Assembly: GCA_039805165.1 (NCBI GenBank)
Contig: JBDLUS010000075.1
Coordinates: forward strand, 1 to 25,312
Length of the DNA: 25,312 nucleotides
Direction of reading: 5' to 3'
Source of the DNA: CAIZGX01 sp039805165
Lineage (GTDB): Bacteria > Bacteroidota > Bacteroidia > Flavobacteriales_D > Sanyastnellaceae
Position numbers and translations under genes: made by a program. The notes under the pieces were generated by a model, which was not told the DNA's origin, did not search any database, and was given only the letters and a program-made list of their open reading frames with translations. Shown one piece after another: positions 1-7,047 of this stretch (within the stretch, counting starts at the first letter, position 1; each line of letters starts with the position of its first letter).

Positions 1-1241
1 AAAGCAGCAAGCATAAAATCTATATCGTCTTGTGTATGAGAAAAACAAGGTGAAAGAATTCCTTGATATAACACTCCGCGTTGTATCATTTCCTGCATGA
101 ACAGTGTTCTGTAGAACATGCAAGGTTCTTTCTTTTGGTTCTTCACCACCAAGCCAACACACCAATTGAATCCGGTTAACTCGAAATAATCTTCCAATTT
201 TCTTCGAGATAAAATGCCTTTCACACCATTCATGAAGTAATCTCCAATCGCATGGTTGTGTTGAATAACCGGATTGTTTTCAAACACATTAATAGTGGCT
301 AATGCAGCAGCAATTCCATGTGTTTCACCACCGTGTGTGGTACTAACCAAAAACACTTTCGGCTCGCCTTTTCTGCGAATGCCGCCGTATTCCATGATCT
401 CTTTTTTTCCTGTCAAAGCACAGAAAGAAAATCCGTTCGCAATACCTTTTCCCCACGTGCAGAAATCAGGTTCTGCATTGAATTTTTTAATGGATCCCGG
501 GAAGTCAGATTTGAATCCCGTAATCATTTCATCCATGATCCACAACGCACCATGTGCATGCGCGAGGTCAATGGCCTTTTTGTAAAAGTCGGGCTCTAGC
601 ACATTCCATTTTTCCGGTTCGGAAATTACACAGGCAATCTGTCCGGGATATTCATTGAACAAACGTTCAAGATCTTCAATTGAATCTTGCTTGTATGTAA
701 CGGTGAACTGTTTTATTTCTTTCGGAATACCGAAGTCACATGCTGTAGAACCAATGAACCAATCGTCATAACTGTAGAACGGATGTTCGGCAGGACGAGC
801 AATTAAATGTTTTCCAGTATAAGCGCGAGAAAGTTTAATTGCAGCTGTTGTTGCAACAGAACCATTCTTGGCGAATTTGATCATGTCGTGTTGTGGAACA
901 AGCGAAAGAAACTTCTCCGCCATTTCCATTTCAATAACACTTGGACGAGTGAAATTCACTCCTTTCTCCAATTGTTTTCTCACTGCTTCCAAGACAGGCT
1001 CGTAGGCATGTCCCAAAGAAACAGAGTACAATCCCATAAGGGTATCCAAGAACTTATTTCCATCTAAATCCCAACAGTATACACCTTTCGCGTGTGTAAT
1101 TGCAGCGGGTGACTTGATAGGGAATTGATCATCTCCCTTCGAGTACGTATGAGCACCTCCAGGAATTAAATCGTGAATTTTTTTTCTGTATTCGTCGCTC
1201 TTGGCGAAGTTCGTTATGTGTGGAAGTGACATCGTTTTCAT
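1..1241 (-). CDS. Class III aminotransferase, glutamate-1-semialdehyde aminomutase-like (3' end cut by window edge)
   Basis: The gene starts at ATG 1241 and stays open for 413 codons to the left edge, so its C-terminus lies outside. The protein begins MKTMSLPHITNFAKSDEYRK and has the fold-type I, class III features: IPGGAHTYSKG near residues 26-36, WIMDEMITGF (the Asp that contacts the PLP pyridine nitrogen), and WGKGIANGFS with K265 as the expected PLP lysine. It resembles glutamate-1-semialdehyde aminomutase, but its place in a polysaccharide operon argues for a sugar or keto-acid aminotransferase, not haem synthesis. The ATG overlaps the TGA of the upstream SpsF-like gene (ATGA, 1238-1241), so translation is probably coupled. 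The family is clear. The substrate is inferred from context and is not known. Confidence 0.88.
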   Translation of the reverse strand, partial: MKTMSLPHITNFAKSDEYRKKIHDLIPGGAHTYSKGDDQFPIKSPAAITHAKGVYCWDLDGNKFLDTLMGLYSVSLGHAYEPVLEAVRKQLEKGVNFTRPSVIEMEMAEKFLSLVPQHDMIKFAKNGSVATTAAIKLSRAYTGKHLIARPAEHPFYSYDDWFIGSTACDFGIPKEIKQFTVTYKQDSIEDLERLFNEYPGQIACVISEPEKWNVLEPDFYKKAIDLAHAHGALWIMDEMITGFKSDFPGSIKKFNAEPDFCTWGKGIANGFSFCALTGKKEIMEYGGIRRKGEPKVFLVSTTHGGETHGIAAALATINVFENNPVIQHNHAIGDYFMNGVKGILSRRKLEDYFELTGFNWCVGLVVKNQKKEPCMFYRTLFMQEMIQRGVLYQGILSPCFSHTQDDIDFMLAA

Positions 1242-1999
1242 TTCACAATTTTATCTTCTCTTAATGATTTTGCGTATCCAGCATTGATAATGCTTTCTTC
1301 GTTCAACTTCAATAATTCTGGTTTCGATTCTAACAAATGTACAACATCGTTTATGTTGAAATCACGCGCCCCAAATTCGGCAAAAAGTGCTTCAACAAAA
1401 GCAAAATCTCCAGGCGTATCGACAGATAATTTGAAGTTACAGTTGTCGTTCATCTTTCGAAAGCCTAAGGTGAACTTCTTTGAATTTTTTACATAGGGAA
1501 TGACATGTTCGCGTTCACTGTGCAGTTTCGCATTTTGAAATGCGTTTTCCAAAACGGAAAACTTCACCACTTCAACATCGAAGCCGTCTTCCAAAAAAGT
1601 TGGATCTTCATTGCTGTTCGAAAACAGATCGACTCCGAACTTCACAAATTGCTCATACACCCAATCGACGGTGCTTCCGTGATGGGTAGGGCAATCGCTG
1701 GTTAAGCGAATGATGTTATCTCCTTCCTTCGCTTCAAAAAATTTCGCGGCAGAATAGAAGCGATCCAGCACATCCCAATCTGAACCGCGAAAGACTAAAA
1801 TGTTATTCTCGGAACAATACTTTTCCAGCGCATCATCTTCCGAATTGGTTGAAGTAACAACGACTAATTTATCAACGCACTTCGCTTGTGAAACGCGATT
1901 GATTAATGTTTGAATCACCGGAATTCCGTTCAACTCTTTTAAGACTTTTCCCGGCAATCGGGTAGAACCCATACGGGCTTGTAGGAGCGCTAAATTCAT
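1238..1999 (-). CDS. SpsF-like cytidylyltransferase (CMP-sugar synthetase family)
   Basis: This 253-residue cytoplasmic protein belongs to the SpsF/CMP-Kdo synthetase group of nucleotidyltransferases, which activate acidic or amino sugars for surface glycans. The N-terminal nucleotide-binding loop ARMGSTRLPGK (residues 8-18) is intact, followed by the GIPVIQTLINRV helix and the RLTSDCP motif at 98-104 that is typical of SpsF proteins. Length is normal for the family. Both ends overlap neighbours by 4 bp (ATGA at 1238-1241 and 1996-1999), placing it in a tightly coupled series with an acetyltransferase upstream and an aminotransferase downstream. That trio often accompanies nonulosonate-like sugar pathways, but no NeuB-type synthase is in the window, so the actual sugar is undetermined. 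Confidence 0.88.
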   Translation of the reverse strand: MNLALLQARMGSTRLPGKVLKELNGIPVIQTLINRVSQAKCVDKLVVVTSTNSEDDALEKYCSENNILVFRGSDWDVLDRFYSAAKFFEAKEGDNIIRLTSDCPTHHGSTVDWVYEQFVKFGVDLFSNSNEDPTFLEDGFDVEVVKFSVLENAFQNAKLHSEREHVIPYVKNSKKFTLGFRKMNDNCNFKLSVDTPGDFAFVEALFAEFGARDFNINDVVHLLESKPELLKLNEESIINAGYAKSLREDKIVK

Positions 2000-2595
2000 T
2001 TCGTGGAATTTAAAAATTCGCTTCGCTTCTGAATGTACTCCATTGTTTTTCCAACGGTGTATTCCGTCTGCTCAACAGGAAAGTATTTTGGGTTGAAACA
2101 AGAGATGAGCACTTGATCCATGTTTTCACCGTTCACAAAAAAACGTCCGCGATTCACCCCTTCCACAACCCATCCTGCTTTCCAGTATGCCTTCAAGCTG
2201 CCGATATTTCCCGCATGTACGTCACCGGTAAGTTTTCGAATGTCGTATTTATCGAAGGCCAATTGCGAACCAAGCTCTATTGCCTCTGTTGCAAGTCCTT
2301 TTCCCCATTCATTTCGATCGCCTATCACACAAGGTAAATCTGCGATTCTGTATTTCGGGTGAATAGGTCCAATTTTCAAATTTCCAATGTGCTTATTGTT
2401 TTCAACCAGGCATATGGCATGCATGAAATACGAGCCACTTGATCTTCCTTCTGCAATATAATGTTGAACAGATTCTATGGTTAGACTCTTTCCATTTACA
2501 TGCAGAAACGCAGTTACCTCATCGTCTGCAAACCATTCGAGATATGTTTCGTTGACATCTGAAAACTCCAAGGGTCTCAAGTAAACTCTACTCAT
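1996..2595 (-). CDS. GNAT-family N-acetyltransferase (RimJ/RimL-like)
   Basis: This 199-residue protein begins MSRVYLRPLEFSDVNETYLE, the usual opening of RimJ/RimL-type GNAT enzymes. The acetyl-CoA pyrophosphate-binding loop is IGDRNEWGKGLATEA (residues 91-105), and NIGSLKAYWKAGW (130-142) is the conserved C-terminal alpha/beta segment. In this operon it most likely acetylates an amino-sugar intermediate, as PseH-like enzymes do, instead of ribosomal protein. That role is inferred from context. The start ATG overlaps the glycosyltransferase stop codon by 4 bp (2592-2595), and its own TGA overlaps the SpsF-like start. Confidence 0.85.
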   Translation of the reverse strand: MSRVYLRPLEFSDVNETYLEWFADDEVTAFLHVNGKSLTIESVQHYIAEGRSSGSYFMHAICLVENNKHIGNLKIGPIHPKYRIADLPCVIGDRNEWGKGLATEAIELGSQLAFDKYDIRKLTGDVHAGNIGSLKAYWKAGWVVEGVNRGRFFVNGENMDQVLISCFNPKYFPVEQTEYTVGKTMEYIQKRSEFLNSTK

Positions 2596-3236
2596 AAGTT
2601 ATGTTTGGCGTTGAGTTGTTCTTGTGAATTCGACATGCGTTCATTGTCTTTGGTCATGTTCCCCTCGTGCATGCGATAACGGTATAGGGGAAGGGGAATG
2701 TGATAAATCCCATATCCGGCATTCGACCAGCGAATGCGAAGATCCTCTTCCTCCCTTGCAGAGAACGATTCGTCGTAAAGTCCAATGTTATAAAGGTGAT
2801 CTTTGCGGAACATGATACCGCAGGCGATTGGTTTCTCGTTCGAAGAAACATGTTCAATATGTTGCCCGCGTTCGTTCACCAAATAATAATCAATAGCCAC
2901 TGCATCGAAGGCGTTGTTCTCGTTGAGAAATAAATTTTGAACGCGCAACGATTCAGAATGCAGATAATCATCGGCATCTAGAAAAACTATGTTTTGACCT
3001 CTCGCCTTACGAATGCCGAAGTTGCGTGCAGCGCTTAAACCAACGTTTTCGGAAAGGTTGAACACTCGCACAACATCGCTATAATTTTCTAAAATTTGAG
3101 GGGTAGCATCCGTAGACGCGTCGTTTACTACAATTATTTCGAAATCAGATTTCGATATCGATTGATCGAGCGCGCTTCGAATAGCGCGTTCAATGTATTG
3201 CGCATAATTGTAGGTTGTAATGATGATCGATACCAT
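2592..3236 (-). CDS. Family 2 glycosyltransferase
   Basis: This 214-residue GT-A glycosyltransferase starts MVSIIITTYNYAQYIERAIR, the classic GT2 opening. EIIVVNDAST (33-42) supplies the nucleotide-binding Asp, FLDADD (85-90) the metal-binding DXD-type motif, and REEEDL (161-166) the putative ED catalytic base region. There is no membrane segment, and the protein is short for GT2, essentially the catalytic domain with a small tail. It probably transfers one sugar in assembly of the repeat unit that the Wzc-linked pathway exports; donor and acceptor are unknown. The start codon lies 8 bp after the wzc stop, and the stop overlaps the GNAT start. Confidence 0.9.
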   Translation of the reverse strand: MVSIIITTYNYAQYIERAIRSALDQSISKSDFEIIVVNDASTDATPQILENYSDVVRVFNLSENVGLSAARNFGIRKARGQNIVFLDADDYLHSESLRVQNLFLNENNAFDAVAIDYYLVNERGQHIEHVSSNEKPIACGIMFRKDHLYNIGLYDESFSAREEEDLRIRWSNAGYGIYHIPLPLYRYRMHEGNMTKDNERMSNSQEQLNAKHNL

Positions 3237-3244
3237 GGCATGCG

Positions 3245-5662
3245 CTATGACTTACCTTTCTTCTTCTTACCTTTTCCTTCTTCTCCGTATCCACCATAGC
3301 CGTAACCATAGCCATATCCGTAGCCATAGCCGTAACCATAACCGTAGCCATATCCATAACGGTATGCGTACTTACCGTAATAGTATCTCCAGCGTTTCTG
3401 CTTGATGTTATTCAAGAGAATACTGGTGTTGGTCAAGCTGTTTTGAGTCAGTACGTCTTCCAAATATTTCACACCCTGCTTGGTCGCTTTCAACGTATTC
3501 ATTACAAGAATTCCGCGATCTACTTTAGAAAGTAAAACGAGACTATCTGTAATAAGCATAATTGGAGGCGTATCGATAATTACGTAGTCGTAATACTTCA
3601 ATCCTTCAGCAACCAACTCGTCCACTTTCGCGCTCAGGATTAACTCCGAAGCATTTGGCGGAACCGGCCCCGCAAGCACAATATCTAAGTTCTCGATATC
3701 TGAATTGAAAACAACTTCCTCAAAGCTGGCTTTACCAATCAAATATGTACTTACACCGAGCGTGTTGGTGGTCCGGAACATCTTGTGCACCTTCGGTTTA
3801 TGTAAGTCGAAGTCGAGAAGCAAAACTTTCTTCGAAGCTTTTGCTAACGTTGCGGCAAGGTTCGTCGATATGAAAGTCTTTCCTTCTCCAGGATGCAACG
3901 ATGAAATCAAAATCAAACTATGCCCACTATCTGGTAACAAGTATTGCAAATTCGTACGGAGCGTTCGGAAGGCTTCACTCACATTCCCGCGAGGATTTGC
4001 TTGAATAGCAATTGGGTCACGCTCAATTTCCTCGTAGTTCGGAATACCGCTAATTACAGGGAGCTTGGTTAATTCTTTCAACTCACGCAAGTGCTCAATG
4101 TGCTCAAAGAAGAGCATGCGAATAAGCCCTATGAGCAGAGAAACAAGTATTCCAACCCCAATCCATAGATAAATAATACTCTGACGGTCGGGACCCACAA
4201 CACCCATGTTACGAGCAGCCTCAATTACACTGGTTTGTGGAATGATTGCCGCGCGAGCAATAACCGTATTGGCCTTCTTTTCCAATAGGAAGGTGTAGAG
4301 TTCTTCGTTTACTTTCAATTTACGCTCAATAGACATCAAGTCGCGCTCACTCTTAGGAATGTTCGCCAACTCTGCTTCAAGATCTACAATCTGTAATTTC
4401 AAATCGGCAATGCGCTGATCAATGGCTACCTTCGTATCGCGTGTGTACTTGAAAATACTGTTCCGAATGGTTTGAAGGGTAGAGTCTACACGCTGAATAC
4501 GTTTATCAGGCGCTTTCACATCTACCAGCAACGAACTTCGTTTTTGTTTCAATTGGAAGAGATCCTTCACCAACTCGGTCAATGTTCCGTCCTCTTCACG
4601 CAGGTAGTTCATTGGAGGTATTACAGCACGATCGGGCTCTTTCAACAAGAAATTTTCTAACCCTTGAATAGACTCGCGTCTTAACTCCAAATCGCGCAAC
4701 GAAATGTCTGAATTGGTTAAAGCTTCGAAAGCAGCGTCCTGTTCTTTGCTCAAATCAAGAATGTCTCTGGCATCTTTGAACGTCTCCATAGCCAATTCCA
4801 AAGAGTCTATAATCTTAACAATTTTATTGATCTGAATATCAATGTAGGCTTGTGTATTCTCGTTAATGGCTATCTCGTTATAGAGCGTGTAATCGATATA
4901 CACCTTGGCCAAGGTGTCTAAGAAAGTCTTTGCGCGAGTTGGCAATTCGTCTTGACAAGTAAGCGTTAGAATACTTGTGTACTCTACGTTTTCAATGGTT
5001 AGCGCACCCATGTACTTGTCTACCAACTGCTTCATTGGTCTTACACGAATCTGGAAGCTTTGATCTGTAACAGTTGAAAGTCTTGATTCATCTACGTGCT
5101 GAGCAAGGTCGATCTGAATCGTAAACAACTGCTCCATGTATTCCTTACCGAACTCGTACGTAGCGGAACTCAGTTTCCCTGCGTATTCGTAACTCAATTC
5201 ATAGTGTCCAATGTCAAGAACCTTAATGTTCATGGGCACATTGTACATCCCCGAAGCCATGTTCTTCCAATCGCATTTGATTTTAATGGCATCGAATTCG
5301 TCTACTTGTAACGTCTTTACCCTTCCAACCAAGTAATAGGAAATGGTATAATCGAGCTTGTCTAAGCTCTTTTCAACGATGTCGTAGGAGGCAATGATTC
5401 TCTTTTGGTTGGTAACGTCTTGCATTAGCGAGATGTAACCCAACTCACTGTACATACTCTTTTGGTAGTCGTACGTCTCGGAAGATCTCAACAGTATCTC
5501 GGTCTTGGCGGCATAAATGCTTGGCAGTCTGTGCGTATAGAAATAAGCAGCAACAAATGCAATAAGCGCGCACCCCACAATCCAGAACCAACTTTTGTTC
5601 AGGAACCGCATTATGGGCCTGAGGTCGTCTGCGTCTAGGAAATTCGATTTAGTTTCTGCCAT
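3245..5662 (-). CDS. wzc: Wzc-type polysaccharide co-polymerase and tyrosine autokinase
   Basis: This 805-residue inner-membrane BY-kinase controls polysaccharide chain length and export by cyclic autophosphorylation. A Wzz-like N-terminal region contains TM1 near 25-43, then a long periplasmic coiled-coil/GNVR part, and TM2 near 496-516. The cytoplasmic kinase shows the oligomerisation motif EX2RX2R (E563, R566, R569), Walker A HPGEGKT (590-596, K595), Walker A' LLLDFD (D617) and Walker B VIIDTPP (D697). The tail is tyrosine-rich (17 Tyr after the KRW segment), with ten consecutive GY units, then ends in a Lys/Gly stretch. A longer reading from TTG 5683 is possible, but that TTG sits inside the -7 box TATATTTG, so ATG 5662 (MAETKSNF) is preferred. 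No Wza-like export protein is adjacent. Confidence 0.93.
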   Translation of the reverse strand: MAETKSNFLDADDLRPIMRFLNKSWFWIVGCALIAFVAAYFYTHRLPSIYAAKTEILLRSSETYDYQKSMYSELGYISLMQDVTNQKRIIASYDIVEKSLDKLDYTISYYLVGRVKTLQVDEFDAIKIKCDWKNMASGMYNVPMNIKVLDIGHYELSYEYAGKLSSATYEFGKEYMEQLFTIQIDLAQHVDESRLSTVTDQSFQIRVRPMKQLVDKYMGALTIENVEYTSILTLTCQDELPTRAKTFLDTLAKVYIDYTLYNEIAINENTQAYIDIQINKIVKIIDSLELAMETFKDARDILDLSKEQDAAFEALTNSDISLRDLELRRESIQGLENFLLKEPDRAVIPPMNYLREEDGTLTELVKDLFQLKQKRSSLLVDVKAPDKRIQRVDSTLQTIRNSIFKYTRDTKVAIDQRIADLKLQIVDLEAELANIPKSERDLMSIERKLKVNEELYTFLLEKKANTVIARAAIIPQTSVIEAARNMGVVGPDRQSIIYLWIGVGILVSLLIGLIRMLFFEHIEHLRELKELTKLPVISGIPNYEEIERDPIAIQANPRGNVSEAFRTLRTNLQYLLPDSGHSLILISSLHPGEGKTFISTNLAATLAKASKKVLLLDFDLHKPKVHKMFRTTNTLGVSTYLIGKASFEEVVFNSDIENLDIVLAGPVPPNASELILSAKVDELVAEGLKYYDYVIIDTPPIMLITDSLVLLSKVDRGILVMNTLKATKQGVKYLEDVLTQNSLTNTSILLNNIKQKRWRYYYGKYAYRYGYGYGYGYGYGYGYGYGYGYGGYGEEGKGKKKKGKS
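3287..3383 (-). repeat. Gly-Tyr codon repeat encoding the Wzc tyrosine cluster
   Basis: This segment of wzc encodes the C-terminal tyrosine-rich tail: YYY, then KYAYRY, ten GY units, GGY. The DNA is a degenerate hexanucleotide repeat using mixed Gly codons (GGC, GGT, GGA) and Tyr codons (TAT, TAC). A 17-bp block is exactly repeated 30 bp apart (3294-3310 and 3324-3340 on the plus strand). Synonymous variation suggests that the protein pattern is maintained and is not just fresh slippage. Confidence 0.9.
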
Positions 5663-5680
5663 GGGTTCGCTCGAGAATGA

Positions 5681-5688
5681 CAAATATA
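5681..5688 (-). promoter_or_regulatory. Probable wzc promoter, -7 box
   Basis: On the minus strand the sequence TATATTTG matches the Bacteroidota -7 consensus TAnnTTTG exactly. The wzc ATG follows 18 nt later, giving a short leader of roughly 12-15 nt. No TTG is seen 17-21 nt upstream, so the -33 element is weak or absent. Confidence 0.6.
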
Positions 5689-5750
5689 AAGGAAGAGAGC
5701 CAATATTGAAGATTTTAGCCCGAATGCACGCGGAAATAATTAAAGTCTCT

Positions 5751-5758
5751 TATATTTG
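5751..5758 (+). promoter_or_regulatory. Probable promoter of the exosortase cluster, -7 box
   Basis: TATATTTG matches the Bacteroidota -7 consensus exactly. It ends 4 nt before the ATG of the PID-CTERM gene, so transcription would start at or very near the start codon. No clear -33 TTG precedes it. It is divergent from the wzc promoter about 65 bp away. Confidence 0.55.
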
Positions 5759-5762
5759 TGTC

Positions 5763-5990
5763 ATGAACCGTTTTAGAAAACTAATCGTTTTGTCAATCTT
5801 CCTTTTCTGCTTAACAGCAGTTGGAATTTGTCAAGCACCGCCAACCCCACCTAGCGGTGGAGCCACGCCATGCGGTGGTCCCTTCGGAACAGTTTGTCCT
5901 ATCGATGGCGGAGTTAGCTTGCTCATCGCAGCAGGTGCTGCATTAGGCGGAAAAAAAGCATTCGACCTAAAAAAGAAAAAAGCTTCTTAA
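5763..5990 (+). CDS. Small secreted protein with PID-CTERM sorting domain, likely XrtF substrate
   Basis: This 75-residue protein has an N-terminal signal peptide (MNRFRK, hydrophobic core 8-22, likely cleavage near GICQA). A Pro/Gly-rich spacer follows (residues 26-45, with Cys37 and Cys45). The C-terminal sorting module is tripartite: PIDGG motif (46-50), hydrophobic helix 51-63, and a Lys-rich tail (64-75). That layout is the Bacteroidota PID-CTERM signal, analogous to PEP-CTERM. The exosortase gene begins 7 bp downstream, so they are probably partners. The open frame extends upstream to ATG 5595, but that would run through both divergent promoters and hide the signal peptide, so ATG 5763 is chosen. 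Cys23 does not fit a lipobox (Ile precedes it). After both processing steps only about 20 residues would remain; their function is unknown. Confidence 0.85.
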   Translation: MNRFRKLIVLSIFLFCLTAVGICQAPPTPPSGGATPCGGPFGTVCPIDGGVSLLIAAGAALGGKKAFDLKKKKAS

Positions 5991-5997
5991 GTACTCA

Positions 5998-6525
5998 GTG
6001 AAAAATCCACTCATTCGATTTTTTGTCATTGGTACCATCCTCTATTTCGGATGGTATTTTTTTTACGAGTTGTATTTACTGCCTTCAACGGCTATTGATG
6101 AAATGCTTGTTGACGTGCTCGTTAAAGGTGCTGAAGGACTGCTCAGACTTTTCAATTTTTCTATTCGCGTTTTCGATGACGGACTCTACCGCAATCACAT
6201 TGCTATTGATGGAACTGCCGGTGTAACGGTGGGTGCTCCATGCGATGGAATGATTCTAATGGCACTGTTCATCATTTTTGTTGTAGCCTATCCTGGTACA
6301 AACAAAAACAGACTTTGGTTCATTCCATTGGGTCTGTTTGTCATTCAGTTCATGAACGTTCTTCGCATTATGGCTTTGGCATTCATTGTTTATTGGAACG
6401 AAGATTATTTAGCCTTCAATCACGATTATACGTTTACCGCTCTCGTATACGCCGTTGTGTTTGCATTTTGGTGGTGGTGGTCGAAGTTGTACGTCCCTGC
6501 AAATGGCAATTCAGAAGAAAAATAA
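5998..6525 (+). CDS. xrtF: Exosortase family protein XrtF
   Basis: This 175-residue polytopic inner-membrane protein is the predicted transpeptidase that recognises the PID-CTERM tail. The exosortase triad is complete: Cys82 in VGAPCDGM, Arg123 in MNVLRIMA, and His142 in FNHDYTF, each beside hydrophobic segments as in the family. The size fits the short XrtF-type exosortases of Flavobacteria. The start is GTG at 5998, which follows the substrate gene by 7 bp, so the two are surely co-transcribed. Its 3' end overlaps the next gene by 23 bp. The family is well supported; the exact subfamily name rests on the partner protein downstream. Confidence 0.92.
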   Translation: MKNPLIRFFVIGTILYFGWYFFYELYLLPSTAIDEMLVDVLVKGAEGLLRLFNFSIRVFDDGLYRNHIAIDGTAGVTVGAPCDGMILMALFIIFVVAYPGTNKNRLWFIPLGLFVIQFMNVLRIMALAFIVYWNEDYLAFNHDYTFTALVYAVVFAFWWWWSKLYVPANGNSEEK

Positions 6526-7045
6526 GTTCATCCTTGTTGCCATAGCCATCGTAATGATTGCCATGGGCTTCTATCAGGAACAGGCCAAGGTGAACGTGAA
6601 TTTCATTCTTGAAAAGGGCGCACAAATTCCCGGATTCTTCAACCAGAATACCGAAGCAAAAATTGATCTACTCACTGCGGAAAAAAGCAAATCGAACTTC
6701 GATTATTACTACAGTCACGAAACCATTGAGGTGCTATACGCCCTCAACCAAGGTGAACTTTCTAAATTGAAGTGGGTCATTACTTTCGCGTCCATCGCGA
6801 CATTCACCTTGCTCAATATTCTCGCACTGTACTTTCTTCAATTCAATAAAAAAGAAATACAATTGTTTTTATTGGTGGAAGGGGTATGTCTGATTCTCGC
6901 TGTGCTTGCGTTCATTCTCGGGAAGATCACCCATCAGAATGAAGCCGTATATCCGGCAGTTCGTGGAATTATGGGTATTCTGCAATCGCCTGTGCTCGTG
7001 CTCATTTTCATTCCAGCAAAAAAATTATTTAATCGCTCTTTCTAA
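6503..7045 (+). CDS. Exosortase F system-associated membrane protein
   Basis: This 180-residue protein has an N-terminal membrane segment (about 8-22 after MAIQKKNK), a hydrophilic, presumably periplasmic part of about 70 residues, and three further hydrophobic segments towards the C-terminus. The arrangement, and residues such as FYQEQ just after the first segment and a YPAVRGIMGILQSP stretch near the end, fit the family that always sits beside XrtF in Flavobacteria. It likely assists or regulates the exosortase, but no biochemical role is established. An earlier in-frame ATG at 6455 would add a non-hydrophobic 16-residue extension deep inside xrtF; ATG 6503 gives a normal membrane N-terminus and is preferred. 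Confidence 0.87.
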   Translation: MAIQKKNKFILVAIAIVMIAMGFYQEQAKVNVNFILEKGAQIPGFFNQNTEAKIDLLTAEKSKSNFDYYYSHETIEVLYALNQGELSKLKWVITFASIATFTLLNILALYFLQFNKKEIQLFLLVEGVCLILAVLAFILGKITHQNEAVYPAVRGIMGILQSPVLVLIFIPAKKLFNRSF

Positions 7046-7047
7046 TT

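Noticed and set aside
3287..3383. Repeat tract considered as a CRISPR or non-coding satellite
   Set aside because: The repeats are hexamer-based without spacers, remain in frame and encode the expected tyrosine-rich tail of Wzc.
5595..5762. Upstream extension of the PID-CTERM reading frame to ATG 5595
   Set aside because: It would overlap the wzc start antisense, cross both divergent promoters and bury the signal peptide, which begins cleanly at ATG 5763.
5763..5840. Cys23 of the PID-CTERM protein as a lipoprotein site
   Set aside because: Ile precedes the Cys, where a lipobox needs Gly, Ala or Ser; a type I signal peptide is more likely.
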